Assembly: GCA_013415235.1 (NCBI GenBank)
Contig: JACBYF010000007.1
Location: 1-64,000 of the forward strand
Length of the DNA: 64,000 nucleotides
DNA from: Gemelliphila palaticanis
Lineage (GTDB): Bacteria > Bacillota > Bacilli > Staphylococcales > Gemellaceae
Reading direction: 5' to 3'
In this document: in pieces, positions 1-8,131 of the stretch
Layout: each line of letters begins with the position of its first letter
Position numbering within the stretch: the first letter of the stretch is position 1
Position numbers and translations under genes: made by a program
The notes under the pieces: generated by a model
Told to the model about the DNA's origin: nothing
The model's database searches: none
Seen by the model: only the letters and a program-made list of their open reading frames with translations

Positions 1-111
1 TATAATTTTAGATTACGTATTTTAGTTGTTTTTAGATTATTTGTCTCTGATCGTAAATTTATTGGAGATTTGGTTGATAAAAAAATAACTAAGCAGCAAT
101 TTGCCGCTTAG
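1..111 (+). CDS. Transposase, C-terminal fragment (ISL3-like, runs off the left edge)
   Basis: Frame 1 is open from the first base to a TAG at 109-111, giving 36 residues and no start codon inside the window. The peptide begins YNFRLRILVVF, close to the conserved NFxNFRxRIL block found at the end of ISL3/IS204-type DDE transposases, and ends KKITKQQFAA. Its position next to a GGCTCT-type inverted repeat supports this reading. Only the tail is visible, so whether the full transposase is intact cannot be judged. The last codons overlap the hairpin at 85-114. Confidence 0.5.
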   Translation, partial: YNFRLRILVVFRLFVSDRKFIGDLVDKKITKQQFAA

Positions 112-114
112 TTA
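85..114 (-). terminator. Hairpin with U-tract inside the IS end, acting against incoming minus-strand transcription
   Basis: ATAACTAAGC (85-94) and GCTTAGTTAT (105-114) form a perfect 10-bp stem. On the minus strand the stem is followed directly by seven T (84 down to 78), a good intrinsic terminator; on the plus strand the following bases are a poorer U-tract. It overlaps the transposase stop codon. It would stop transcripts entering the element from the symporter side. Confidence 0.6.
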
Positions 115-157
115 TTTATCTCATTTTATTTCCATGCCCCGTATTTGACTTAGAGCC

Positions 158-205
158 AAAAAAACACAAGATTAAGAGTAAAAACTCTATATCTTGTGTT
201 TTTTT
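158..205 (-). terminator. Bidirectional intrinsic terminator after the AGCS symporter gene
   Basis: A perfect 15-bp inverted repeat (158-172 with 191-205, core ACACAAGAT/ATCTTGTGT) has an internal AGAGT/ACTCT extension and a run of seven A/T at each base, so it can terminate on both strands. On the minus strand it closes the symporter transcript. The IS end sits exactly at its left base. Confidence 0.8.
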
Positions 206-256
206 GAGACCTTTTGAGTCACTACCTTTTGTACAGCTATAAATATAAATTTTTAA

Positions 257-1672
257 TTATTTATATTTATAGTCGTAATACACATTACCTTTTTTATATT
301 TTTCATCATAATCTTTAAGTAATTCTTTTACTTCAAAAGATAACCATAGTATAGCTAATATATTAGGTAATACCATTAAACTATTGAATATATCTGCTAG
401 TGACCAAACTATATCTACTTCTGCTAAAGATCCAAATACTACAAAAGCTAAAACTAAAATTCTATAAGGCCAAATCCCTGCTTTACCAAAAATTAATTTT
501 ATATTTGACTCTCCAAAGAAATACCAACCTACTATAGTTGTAAATGCAAAGAATATAATACAAATAGCTAAAAGCATTGCACCATATTCTCCAAATGCAA
601 CTTTGAAAGCTCCTTGTGTAAGTTGAGATCCTTTTAAAAATTTACCATTTTGATCAACTTGATTATAAGCACCTGTTACTAGCACTGTTAGAGCTGTAGA
701 TGTACAAATTACTAATGATACTAACACACCGAACATTGCAGTAAACCCTTGTTCTATAGGATGTTTTACATTAGCTACAGCATGAGCATGTGGTGTTGAC
801 CCCATACCTGCTTCATTAGTAAATACTCCACGTGCTACACCTTTAGTTACAGCTTCTTTTACAGTAGCTCCCAGTATACCACCTATTCCAGCCTCTGCTG
901 TAAATGCACTCTTAAATATCCAAGCAAATGTTGGTACCACAGCATCCCAATACATACAAAGTATTATAAAGCTTCCTAAAATATAAGTTAAAGCCATTAC
1001 AGGAACTACTAGTTCTGCAAATTTAGCTATTCTTCCCATTCCTCCGATAAAAATGCTAGCTGTTAAAACCGCAACAAAAATTCCTATAACAAGCGGATTT
1101 ATATTTTCTAAACCTTTAACTCCTCTAATACCGAATGAAATAGAATTAGATTGCACAGCATTTCCCATAAATCCTAAAGCTAAAATTATAGCTACAGAAA
1201 AGAATCTTGATAAAAATTTAGCAAAGAAACCAAATTTACCTTTTAAACCATTTAAAATATAATAAGCTGGTCCTCCTGTTAAATCTCCATCTATTCTTGC
1301 TCTATACTTTTGAGCCAATGACGCTTCTGTAAAAATAGTCCCCATACCTAAAAACGCAGTAATCCACATCCAAAATATAGCTCCTGGTCCTCCTGCAGTT
1401 AATGCAGTAGCAACCCCTGCAACATTTCCTGTACCTACTTGGGCTGCTATAGAAGTTGCAAGTGCTTGAAATGAAGACATTGATCCAGACTGCTTATCTT
1501 TATCTTTTTTACAGAAAATTATTTTTATAGATCTATTAAATCTTAAAAGTTGTGGGAATCCTAGTAAAATACTTAATAGAAGACCTGTCCCTAAAAGTCC
1601 CCAAACTAGTATACTCCCAGCTATAAATTCATTTGCTTTATTTATTAATTCAACTAACTGTTCATAACTCAT
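257..1672 (-). CDS. Sodium:alanine/glycine symporter (AGCS family)
   Basis: The 471-residue integral membrane protein has the length and about ten hydrophobic segments expected for the AGCS (DAACS-type alanine or glycine:cation symporter) family. The hallmark GGPGAIFWMWITAFLG lies near residue 95, preceded by QVGTGNVAGVATAL, and EAGMGSTPHAHA lies in the second half. It would import alanine or glycine with Na+. The ATG is preceded by AAGGAGA at good spacing. It lies directly downstream of the glycine reductase operon on the same strand but behind a terminator (1842-1871) and with its own upstream region of repeated ATGTGC sites, so it is probably a separate, separately regulated transcript. 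Glycine as the main substrate is inferred from context only. Confidence 0.9.
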   Translation of the reverse strand: MSYEQLVELINKANEFIAGSILVWGLLGTGLLLSILLGFPQLLRFNRSIKIIFCKKDKDKQSGSMSSFQALATSIAAQVGTGNVAGVATALTAGGPGAIFWMWITAFLGMGTIFTEASLAQKYRARIDGDLTGGPAYYILNGLKGKFGFFAKFLSRFFSVAIILALGFMGNAVQSNSISFGIRGVKGLENINPLVIGIFVAVLTASIFIGGMGRIAKFAELVVPVMALTYILGSFIILCMYWDAVVPTFAWIFKSAFTAEAGIGGILGATVKEAVTKGVARGVFTNEAGMGSTPHAHAVANVKHPIEQGFTAMFGVLVSLVICTSTALTVLVTGAYNQVDQNGKFLKGSQLTQGAFKVAFGEYGAMLLAICIIFFAFTTIVGWYFFGESNIKLIFGKAGIWPYRILVLAFVVFGSLAEVDIVWSLADIFNSLMVLPNILAILWLSFEVKELLKDYDEKYKKGNVYYDYKYK

Positions 1673-1700
1673 AATATTTTCTCCTTACATAAATATGAAT

Positions 1701-1789
1701 TTATGTGCATATTATGACAGTAATTATTATATATAATTTAATTTTAATCATAGTATGTGCCTATATAACTATCTTATTATGCACATAAT
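1701..1789 (-). promoter_or_regulatory. Upstream region of the symporter with three related ATGTGC near-palindromes
   Basis: Three similar elements are visible: TTATGTGCATATTA (1701-1714), TAGTATGTGCCTAT (1751-1764) and ATTATGCACATAAT (1776-1789, a 6+2+6 inverted repeat). They span the region where the promoter must lie, and several TATAAT-like hexamers occur between them. The repeated core suggests operator sites for one regulator. I do not recognise the motif as CodY, CcpA or a T-box element. Confidence 0.4.
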
Positions 1790-1841
1790 TTTGTAATTGA
1801 AAATAAAATTATATCACAATTATAATTTATTTTCAAAAAAA

Positions 1842-1871
1842 GCCTAAGATTCATTAAAAGAATACTTAGGC
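1842..1871 (-). terminator. Intrinsic terminator of the glycine reductase operon
   Basis: On the minus strand GCCTAAGTATTC and GAATCTTAGGC form a stem of about 11 bp with an AT-rich loop, followed by seven T. It lies 21 bases after the grdD stop codon and closes the operon. Confidence 0.85.
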
Positions 1872-1892
1872 CTCAATCAGACTTAATTTCAA

Positions 1893-3035
1893 TTAAGATA
1901 TTAAATTTTCTTCTTTTAATATTTTAGTAGCTAATTCTTCTTTGTCTGGATGAACTAATATTATAGGCCCTGTACATCCCATACCACTTTCCGCATATAC
2001 TTTATTTTTCCAAAGAACTTTTACGGCGTCCTCTAAATCAAGTATATCTACTCCTGCTATAGAAGAAGTAACAACTTCTTTTTCTGGCATAACTATTTCT
2101 TCTGTTTTAGCCGTATCTTGTTTTTTATTTTTTAAGTTTTTAAATATTTCACTTAGTCCAGCTTTTTCTGCGTTGCTATACTCTATTCTTGCTTTTTCAC
2201 TAACATCACCTTTTGCTACTTCAAACGCATATTGTAATGCTTTTGCTACTACTGGAGAACCTGATGCTCTAGATAATATTAAAACTTTTCTATCGTAGTT
2301 TTCTCCAACTCCTGGTCCATATCCATATCCAAGAGCTTCATAATTTCCTCCTGTAGTATAAGAAGAGAATATTTTCATAAATAGATTTCCTGTTAATGAA
2401 TCAGTTACCATTACATCAGGAGTTCCCATAAGTAAGTCATTACCTCTCATTACAGAACCTCCATCTGCTCTTTTTGATTCTGTAAATTCAAAGTTATATC
2501 CTTTTTCTTTAAGTTCTATCAATATTTTTTCAGTTTGTCTAGCACCTTCTATATTAATTATACCTACTTTAGGATTTTCTATTCCCACTGCTTTTGCAGT
2601 AGCTATTCCACTAAGTGTGTTTCTTACCATTGCTTCAACTCTATCAGTTGCTGAAGTACCTGTAGTTGTAGCTATAAACATCTCCCTACCTTCTGATGGT
2701 GTTATAACTCTACCAACCGTTGATACTCCTATAGGGAAATTATAGTGCATTGTTACACAAGCAGATATATCTCCACTATCTAATAATTCTTCCATTTTTT
2801 TATGAGCTTCATCTTCTGTTTCAAATTCATAAGATTCAAAACCATCCACTTTACTACCAATTAAAACAATATCAAAAAGATCATTTTTAGCTAATTTTGC
2901 ACCTTTGATAATATTTTCTGGTCCATGCTCACTACCTAAAGTTGTTATACCAACTTTAATCTTTTTACCAAAGTTTCCTGTTTCTATAGCTTCAGCTACT
3001 TCTAGTAATACTTCTGAAATTATATTTTTACTCAT
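1893..3035 (-). CDS. grdD: Glycine reductase complex component C, beta/delta-type subunit GrdD
   Basis: GrdD is part of protein C, which takes the carboxymethyl group from selenoprotein A as an acetyl thioester and releases acetyl phosphate. The 380-residue product has the PlsX/phosphotransacetylase-like fold signature (GSEHGPENIIKGA near the N terminus, TDSLTGNLFMKI in the middle). The conserved nucleophilic cysteine near the C terminus is in GMGCTGPIILVHP at Cys354, matching the acetylated Cys359 known in Eubacterium acidaminophilum GrdD. It starts at an ATG 14 bases after grdC, behind AGAGAGGTGG. It is the last gene of the operon, followed by a terminator. Confidence 0.95.
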   Translation of the reverse strand: MSKNIISEVLLEVAEAIETGNFGKKIKVGITTLGSEHGPENIIKGAKLAKNDLFDIVLIGSKVDGFESYEFETEDEAHKKMEELLDSGDISACVTMHYNFPIGVSTVGRVITPSEGREMFIATTTGTSATDRVEAMVRNTLSGIATAKAVGIENPKVGIINIEGARQTEKILIELKEKGYNFEFTESKRADGGSVMRGNDLLMGTPDVMVTDSLTGNLFMKIFSSYTTGGNYEALGYGYGPGVGENYDRKVLILSRASGSPVVAKALQYAFEVAKGDVSEKARIEYSNAEKAGLSEIFKNLKNKKQDTAKTEEIVMPEKEVVTSSIAGVDILDLEDAVKVLWKNKVYAESGMGCTGPIILVHPDKEELATKILKEENLIS

Positions 3036-3049
3036 AAAGTACCACCTCT

Positions 3050-4567
3050 CTATTCAGCCATGTTTTCTGCAAGTTTTTTAATTGATTCTGCTATTATTTT
3101 TCTTATTTCTTCTTTAGATACTGAAGAACTTTCTTCAACTTTTCCTGGATTTCTTTCTGCTATAAATGAAACTCCGTCAAATTGATTAGTCATTCTTCCT
3201 AGGAATAAACTTCCTTTACCTACTATCATAACTCTGTTTTTGTCACCAGTTGTAAGGTCTTCAGTTAAGAAACCTACATAAGGTACTCCTGAAGGTATAT
3301 GCCCTTGTGTTGGAGCCCATCCTGGTAATCCTTTTTCTTCTATAAATGATTTAAGTTCTTTTTTCTCTATGTCTCCTCGCATAGCTGCTAAAGCACCTAT
3401 CATTTTATAGTTGGCTTCAGGAACATTTCCTGCACCTGCAGCTTTTGTTATATCAGGGTTTTGCATCTCTACAGAAAATACATCTACATCTGTAATTTTT
3501 AAGTTAGCTTTATCTAAACCTGTAGTTATAAGTGCTGACATAACTGCTTGTGGTGATGACCCTGTTCCTACATTATGTTTTCCTACTAAATCTGTTCTTA
3601 TAATAGGATGAACTCCATCATTTTCTGAAACTAATATTGCAAATCCACCTAATACATCCTCTAATACAGGAATTTCTTTTTTAACGTGGTCTTTAGCATT
3701 CATTCCTAATTTAGCGCTTGCTCCACCTGCAACTACTAATACATTTTTATAAACCCCTGATTTTACAAGAGATGCTGCACTTATTAAAGCATGTGTTGGT
3801 GCTGCACAGAATCCTCTTAAATCTGATCCAGTAGCATTTAACATGTTGCAAGTTTCTGCTATAGATTTTGCAAAGTTCCCTCCACCACGTTGGTTAATAT
3901 CACCACATGCTTCTTCTGAACATTCAACAACATAATCTATAGTTGATGGATCTATTTTAGATTTTTTAAATAATTCTAAAGCAGCTATAACTCCTGATGC
4001 TTTAACTACTAAATTTTCAAAAATAACGTGTGCATTTAAGTTTACGTCAACATCATGAGCTTTTTTAACATATCCTACTATTTTGCTATTGTGAATAAGC
4101 TTCTGAGCATCTTCAGGCATATCACTTATATCTGAACCTTTTAATTTATCTAATAAGTGCGATAGCGATTTAAAGTTAGCTTCTACTTTTGGTTTTACTT
4201 CTGTAACAAATTCTTCTGATAGCCTTACTAAATCAAATGCATCACACATTTGAATAATTGCTATAAATTCATCTTGAGGAACTATTTGTCCAAATTTACC
4301 TTCTCTAGTTCCATTATAGTCTTTAACATCATACCATGGCATAGGGTACTTATTTAATTCTTCTGGTTTCATATTCCCTATATACACTTGGTTAGGTAAA
4401 TAATTTACTACTTCTTCATAAGTTCTTATGTGATTATTAACTTTTTGTAAAAATTCTGAATCAGGATTTGTTATTCTCTCAACTGATGCAGTAGAGCCAT
4501 TTTCTACTATCATATCTGGTGTATGAACTAATACATATCCTGAACCTTTAAATACTGGATAACTCAT
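3050..4567 (-). CDS. grdC: Glycine reductase complex component C subunit GrdC (KAS III-like)
   Basis: GrdC is the partner of GrdD in protein C, acting on the Se-carboxymethyl selenoprotein A intermediate to form acetyl-enzyme. The 505 residues include a thiolase/KAS III-like core, with SEEACGDINQRGGGNFA and RGFCAAPTHALISAA around residues 215-260 and GTGSSPQAVMSAL further on, followed by a lysine-rich C-terminal tail. Length and order match known grdC. The ATG has no Shine-Dalgarno immediately upstream; AAGGAAGGAG lies about 44 bases away on the far side of a hairpin (4581-4607). The gene therefore seems to depend on folding or on coupling to grdB for translation. Confidence 0.95.
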   Translation of the reverse strand: MSYPVFKGSGYVLVHTPDMIVENGSTASVERITNPDSEFLQKVNNHIRTYEEVVNYLPNQVYIGNMKPEELNKYPMPWYDVKDYNGTREGKFGQIVPQDEFIAIIQMCDAFDLVRLSEEFVTEVKPKVEANFKSLSHLLDKLKGSDISDMPEDAQKLIHNSKIVGYVKKAHDVDVNLNAHVIFENLVVKASGVIAALELFKKSKIDPSTIDYVVECSEEACGDINQRGGGNFAKSIAETCNMLNATGSDLRGFCAAPTHALISAASLVKSGVYKNVLVVAGGASAKLGMNAKDHVKKEIPVLEDVLGGFAILVSENDGVHPIIRTDLVGKHNVGTGSSPQAVMSALITTGLDKANLKITDVDVFSVEMQNPDITKAAGAGNVPEANYKMIGALAAMRGDIEKKELKSFIEEKGLPGWAPTQGHIPSGVPYVGFLTEDLTTGDKNRVMIVGKGSLFLGRMTNQFDGVSFIAERNPGKVEESSSVSKEEIRKIIAESIKKLAENMAE

Positions 4568-4580
4568 AATTTTAACATTA

Positions 4581-4620
4581 GGAGAGAAGATATTATACCT
4601 TCTCTCCCTGCTCCTTCCTT
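4581..4620 (-). promoter_or_regulatory. Intercistronic hairpin and displaced Shine-Dalgarno between grdB and grdC
   Basis: On the minus strand AAGGAAGGAG (4620-4611) is followed by a perfect 9-bp stem GGAGAGAAG/CTTCTCTCC (4607-4599 with 4589-4581) ending 13 bases before the grdC ATG. Folding the stem would bring the ribosome-binding site to about 16 bases from the start. The hairpin lacks a U-tract, so it is not a terminator. Confidence 0.55.
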
Positions 4621-4631
4621 AATTAATAACA

Positions 4632-5942
4632 CTAGTCTTCAAATACTGTTTGTCCTTCAACTTCAGTAGTTAATGCTTTAAGTGCTTTTTCTACTAATTT
4701 TCTTCTTAATTTTTTCTCTTCATCTTTTTCTAATTTAGGATTTCCTAATGGATGAGGGATTGCAATAGTTGGAACTATTCTGTTAGCTCCTACTGTTAAT
4801 GAGATTGGTACTACCGTACACATATGAACTACAGGTATTCCTGCTCTTTCAATTTCTTTTACCATAGTTGCACCGCAACGTGTACAAGTACCTCAAGTAG
4901 AAGTAAGAATAACTGCTTCTACTCCGTCAGCTACAAGTTTTTTACCTATTTCTGCTGCATAAGCTTTTGCACTAGCTACGGCTGTCCCATTACCTACTGT
5001 AGTATAGAATCTTTCATGTAATTCTCCTACTACTCCTTCTTTTACTAAATCTCTTAAGATATCTACTGGTAAAACTCTATCAGCGTCTAAGTTAGCGTAA
5101 ACTGGGTCATACCCTCCGTGAGCTGTTTCATGTGTTTCTTCTGTTAAATCTACAAATCCTTCTAAGCTATATTCTCCATATTTTGATGCTGAAGAAGATT
5201 CTATGTGATCTGGATTTCCTTTTGGAACTATACCTCCAGAAGTTACTAAAGCTAATTTAACTTTAGATAGATCTTTAACTGCTGGATTTGGATCTACTCT
5301 ATCAAAATCAGGCATTGGATATTCTGTTTCAAATTCTTCACCTTTAATTTTTTTGATAAGCATATCAACAGCTCTCTTAGATCCTCTTTCTTCATGGAAG
5401 TAGTTTACTCTTATTCCTCTTTCTAAGTATCCTTCTTCTTTTGGTGAAAGAATTTCTTCACCTTTTCCTAACTTAACTGCTAATTTAGCTAATTTAGGTA
5501 ATGCTTTTCTCATTCCTGCTGCACTATCTGATGTTTCTACTATATAAACATCTTTTTTATACATGTCAGCACCTGGGTTTTCTACGTACATTGCTGTTAC
5601 AGCTGGTATTTTTAGTTCTTCTTGTATTAATTTTGTAATTGTACCAGCAGCAACTCCATAACGTCCTGCATTGAAAGCTGGACCTGCTATAAATAAGCTA
5701 GGTTCTTGTTCTTTTATCATTGCTAAAAGAGTTTCTTGCGCTTTTTCTAAGTTTTCATTGAAATAGCTATCTCCACAAACTACTGTAGCTACTATTTCAA
5801 ATTCATCTCCTAATTGAGCTTGTAATTGAGTAGAAATCGGTGGTAATTCTTTTCTTAGTTCTGGTTCAATGTGAGCTTTCTCTTCTCCACCAACTCCTGC
5901 GAAAAATTGATTTATATAATGTACAACTCTAATTTTCGACAT
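4632..5942 (-). CDS. grdB: Glycine reductase component B gamma subunit, selenoprotein GrdB (in-frame TGA = selenocysteine 350)
   Basis: GrdB is the substrate-specific selenoprotein of glycine reductase (protein B) and binds glycine together with the pyruvoyl subunit made from GrdE. The gene is one 437-codon frame with an in-frame TGA at 4893-4895. Reading through it gives ILTSTUGTCTRCGATMVKEI, the exact selenocysteine context of GrdB (Sec350 in this numbering). Without recoding it looks like a 349-residue ORF plus a separate 77-residue ORF starting at the internal Met. The start is an ATG behind TTGGAGGAAT, 32 bases after grdA. The sequence downstream of the TGA can form a small SECIS-like hairpin. 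Both halves match the family in length (436 residues in total). Confidence 0.97.
4867..4879 (-). promoter_or_regulatory. Candidate SECIS apical hairpin of grdB
   Basis: Thirteen bases after the TGA, the minus strand reads GTTGCGGTGCAAC: a perfect 5-bp stem with a GGT loop. Bacterial SelB recognises a short apical stem-loop with loop G/U at about this distance downstream of UGA, and it must lie inside the coding sequence, as here. Assignment is from distance and shape only. Confidence 0.5.
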
Positions 5943-5974
5943 ATTATTATTCCTCCAATTTTCTTAAGATGTAA

Positions 5975-6436
5975 CTATTCTCCACGAATATCTTTCATTT
6001 CTTGAGAAATTTCTTCTACATCTAATACCATTTCCATCATTCCCATTTGTTCTTCATACATTTCTTCATTATATTGAGATTTTAACTCTTCTTCTAATGC
6101 GTGATATACTGGAAGATTTAATGATACTCCTGCAAGAGGTCCTGCGAATGTTGGGTCCCCTACAGTTACTGTTTCAGCTGCTAGACCAGCAGCTTCGGCT
6201 TCTGATGCACCTAGTATTACCACAACGTTATCTGCTCCAAATTTATCAGCAGCTTCTTTAACACGTTTTTGGTTTTCTAAGTCCATAGCCCCTGCAGCCG
6301 TTCAGACAAAGCACTCAGTAGATGAAAATACTACTTCTACTCCTTCAATATCTTTTACACATTCTTCAATAGCCAATCCTGGGATTCCATCTCTATCCCC
6401 AATAATGACTACTTTTTTGTTAACTAAACTAACCAT
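5975..6436 (-). CDS. grdA: Glycine/sarcosine/betaine reductase selenoprotein A, GrdA (in-frame TGA = selenocysteine 45)
   Basis: GrdA is the small carrier selenoprotein that receives the carboxymethyl group from protein B and passes it to protein C; it is re-reduced by thioredoxin. The real gene starts at the ATG ending at 6436 ([20 protein letters not shown], behind GGAGGAAAATATA) and runs 153 residues. Codon 45 is TGA (6302-6304) in [16 protein letters not shown], the canonical GrdA active-site motif with Cys42 and Sec45. A standard ORF finder would report only 103 residues from the internal Met. It lies between grdE and grdB in the usual order. I see no simple strong stem right after this TGA, unlike in grdB. 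Confidence 0.97.
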
Positions 6437-6478
6437 TATATTTTCCTCCGTTTTTTATTTTGTCTTTTTTATACTTAA

Positions 6479-7765
6479 TTAGTAAGTTTTTGCTGTTAAA
6501 TATCCAAATCCTGTTTCGTTAGTTGAACCAGTGATAGCTTGGATTTCTAATTCTATTGTTCCGTCTTCTCTTAATGAATCTTGGTTACCACCAGCGATAA
6601 CATTAACAACTTCGATATGACCTATTATTTTATCTAATTTTGGTAATACAACAACTTCGTTTGCGTTACCTCCAGTTACTACTGCATCTGCTTTAGGATC
6701 GGCATCTGCTAAACTTTGACTAGCTCCGTCTTGTCCAGCATATTCATCCGTAACTATTACAGTTTTTACACCTTCAGTTTCTATTTTTTTACAGTTCATT
6801 ATTAAGTCTGTATCTGGATTTCCGAATCCTTCTTGAGAAACTATTACCGCATCTAATCCTAAATATTTAGTTAATTTAGCAGTCCAGTTAGATGATCTTT
6901 CTTTATCCATTAGATAAACGTTCTCGTTAGTAACTATTACTCCTAAGAAGTTAATTTCTTTTCCATGTTGCTCATATAAATCTTCTACAATTCCGTTATT
7001 TAGATGAACATAAGTAGGGTTTTTATCACATGCAGACACGCAGTTTCCACTTACTACAGCACCATCCATTAATTCTGTTGGATAAAGTAAAGTAGGTACT
7101 ATTTGTTTAGCATCTACACCATAAACATAAGTATCATGTAATAATCCTTGAGTTTGAAGCATGTATACATATCCTACTTTTGGTAGTTCTGGATATTCTG
7201 CTATTTGCTCTAATAGAGGTTTTGTTTCATATACTTTTGTTTCTTCTGGTTCTAGATTTCTTGCTAATTCTCCTATATATTGAGCAGCTTTAAATCCTAT
7301 ATATCTTACAGCTCTTTCATGATCATGTTGTTTTACACCTTCAGCTGGTTCTGCTATAACAACTAAATTATTTAATTTAGAAAATGGTGTATATTCTGCT
7401 CCAATACCAGTCATATCTATTATACCTTCTTGGAATCCTACAATTTTACCTGTAGTTACTACTGCCATTCCTTTAAGAGCTATAGTTTTACCTTCTCCTA
7501 CTGTGTCAACTTTAGAAAGGATACCTGGGAATATTCCTCCTCTACCTTCTACTTTAACACGTGGTTCAATAACATCTTTAACAGGTGTTATTCTAACACT
7601 TTCTCCAGGACGAGCTATATCTAAATCTACAGATACTATGTTTTCATCGTCCCAAACAGCTTTGATAAGCTCTTCTTTATTAACGTAAAGAACGTTATTT
7701 TCTATTTTTGATTCTGAAGCAAATTGAATGTCTTTTATGTGAATTTTCCCTAATTCAAGACGCAT
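6479..7765 (-). CDS. grdE: Glycine reductase component B proprotein GrdE (pyruvoyl precursor)
   Basis: GrdE is cleaved into alpha and beta chains of protein B; the new N-terminal residue of one chain becomes the carbonyl (pyruvoyl) group that binds glycine's amino group. The 428-residue product carries the cleavage-site motif VVSGNCVSACDKNP with Asn241-Cys242, the same position as the processed Cys242 reported for E. acidaminophilum. The ATG follows AAGGAGGAATGAAGT. It sits between trxA and grdA as in clostridial operons. Confidence 0.96.
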   Translation of the reverse strand: MRLELGKIHIKDIQFASESKIENNVLYVNKEELIKAVWDDENIVSVDLDIARPGESVRITPVKDVIEPRVKVEGRGGIFPGILSKVDTVGEGKTIALKGMAVVTTGKIVGFQEGIIDMTGIGAEYTPFSKLNNLVVIAEPAEGVKQHDHERAVRYIGFKAAQYIGELARNLEPEETKVYETKPLLEQIAEYPELPKVGYVYMLQTQGLLHDTYVYGVDAKQIVPTLLYPTELMDGAVVSGNCVSACDKNPTYVHLNNGIVEDLYEQHGKEINFLGVIVTNENVYLMDKERSSNWTAKLTKYLGLDAVIVSQEGFGNPDTDLIMNCKKIETEGVKTVIVTDEYAGQDGASQSLADADPKADAVVTGGNANEVVVLPKLDKIIGHIEVVNVIAGGNQDSLREDGTIELEIQAITGSTNETGFGYLTAKTY

Positions 7766-7786
7766 ACTTCATTCCTCCTTTATTTA

Positions 7787-8104
7787 TTAAATATATTTTT
7801 TAATCAATGCTTCTATATTTTCTATAGTTGCATCATCTTTTGTAACTTCTTCTACTTTTTCTCCATCTTTATAAACTACTAAAGTTGGCAATCCTAAAAC
7901 TTTTTGTTTTATTGCTAATCTTCTAGCTTTACTAGTTTCTAGAGAAACGAATTTCATTTTATCAGCATATTTTTCTGCTAATTTATGTACATCTGGTAAC
8001 AATGCTTTACATGGTTCGCATCCTTCACTCCAAAAATCAACAAAAACATATCCTGAAGCTTCTAGAACTTCTGCATCAAAAGTTGTTTTATCTACTGCTA
8101 ACAT
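7787..8104 (-). CDS. trxA: Thioredoxin of the glycine reductase system
   Basis: This is a 105-residue thioredoxin fold protein in the glycine reductase operon, where it re-reduces selenoprotein A. The active site is [15 protein letters not shown] near residue 30: a CxxC of form GCEPC instead of the usual WCGPC. Atypical CxPC sites are known in glycine-reductase thioredoxins (GCVPC in E. acidaminophilum). The cis-proline loop LGLPTLVVY is present. It is 22 bases upstream of grdE and follows trxB. Confidence 0.93.
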   Translation of the reverse strand: MLAVDKTTFDAEVLEASGYVFVDFWSEGCEPCKALLPDVHKLAEKYADKMKFVSLETSKARRLAIKQKVLGLPTLVVYKDGEKVEEVTKDDATIENIEALIKKYI

Positions 8105-8131
8105 AACTTTTCTCCTTATTTTTTATATTTT

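Larger units (their letters stand above)
1..157 (+). mobile_element. Right end of an ISL3-family-like insertion sequence
   Basis: The left edge of the window holds the 3' end of an open frame that reads like the C terminus of an ISL3-type transposase (residues NFRLRIL near its start). About 46 bases after its stop comes a terminal sequence which, read inward from 157 on the minus strand, begins GGCTCTAAGTCAAATACGGG. ISL3-family inverted repeats typically begin GGCTCT and continue with GTCAAA, so I place the element's end at 157. The body and left end lie outside the window. The junction abuts the A-run of the intrinsic terminator at 158-205. The family assignment rests on memory of the IR and C-terminal motif, not on a search. 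Confidence 0.6.

Noticed and set aside
4824-5021. Plus-strand Cys/Ser-rich frame across the grdB TGA
   Set aside because: It is the complement of a clearly coding, family-matching grdB frame.
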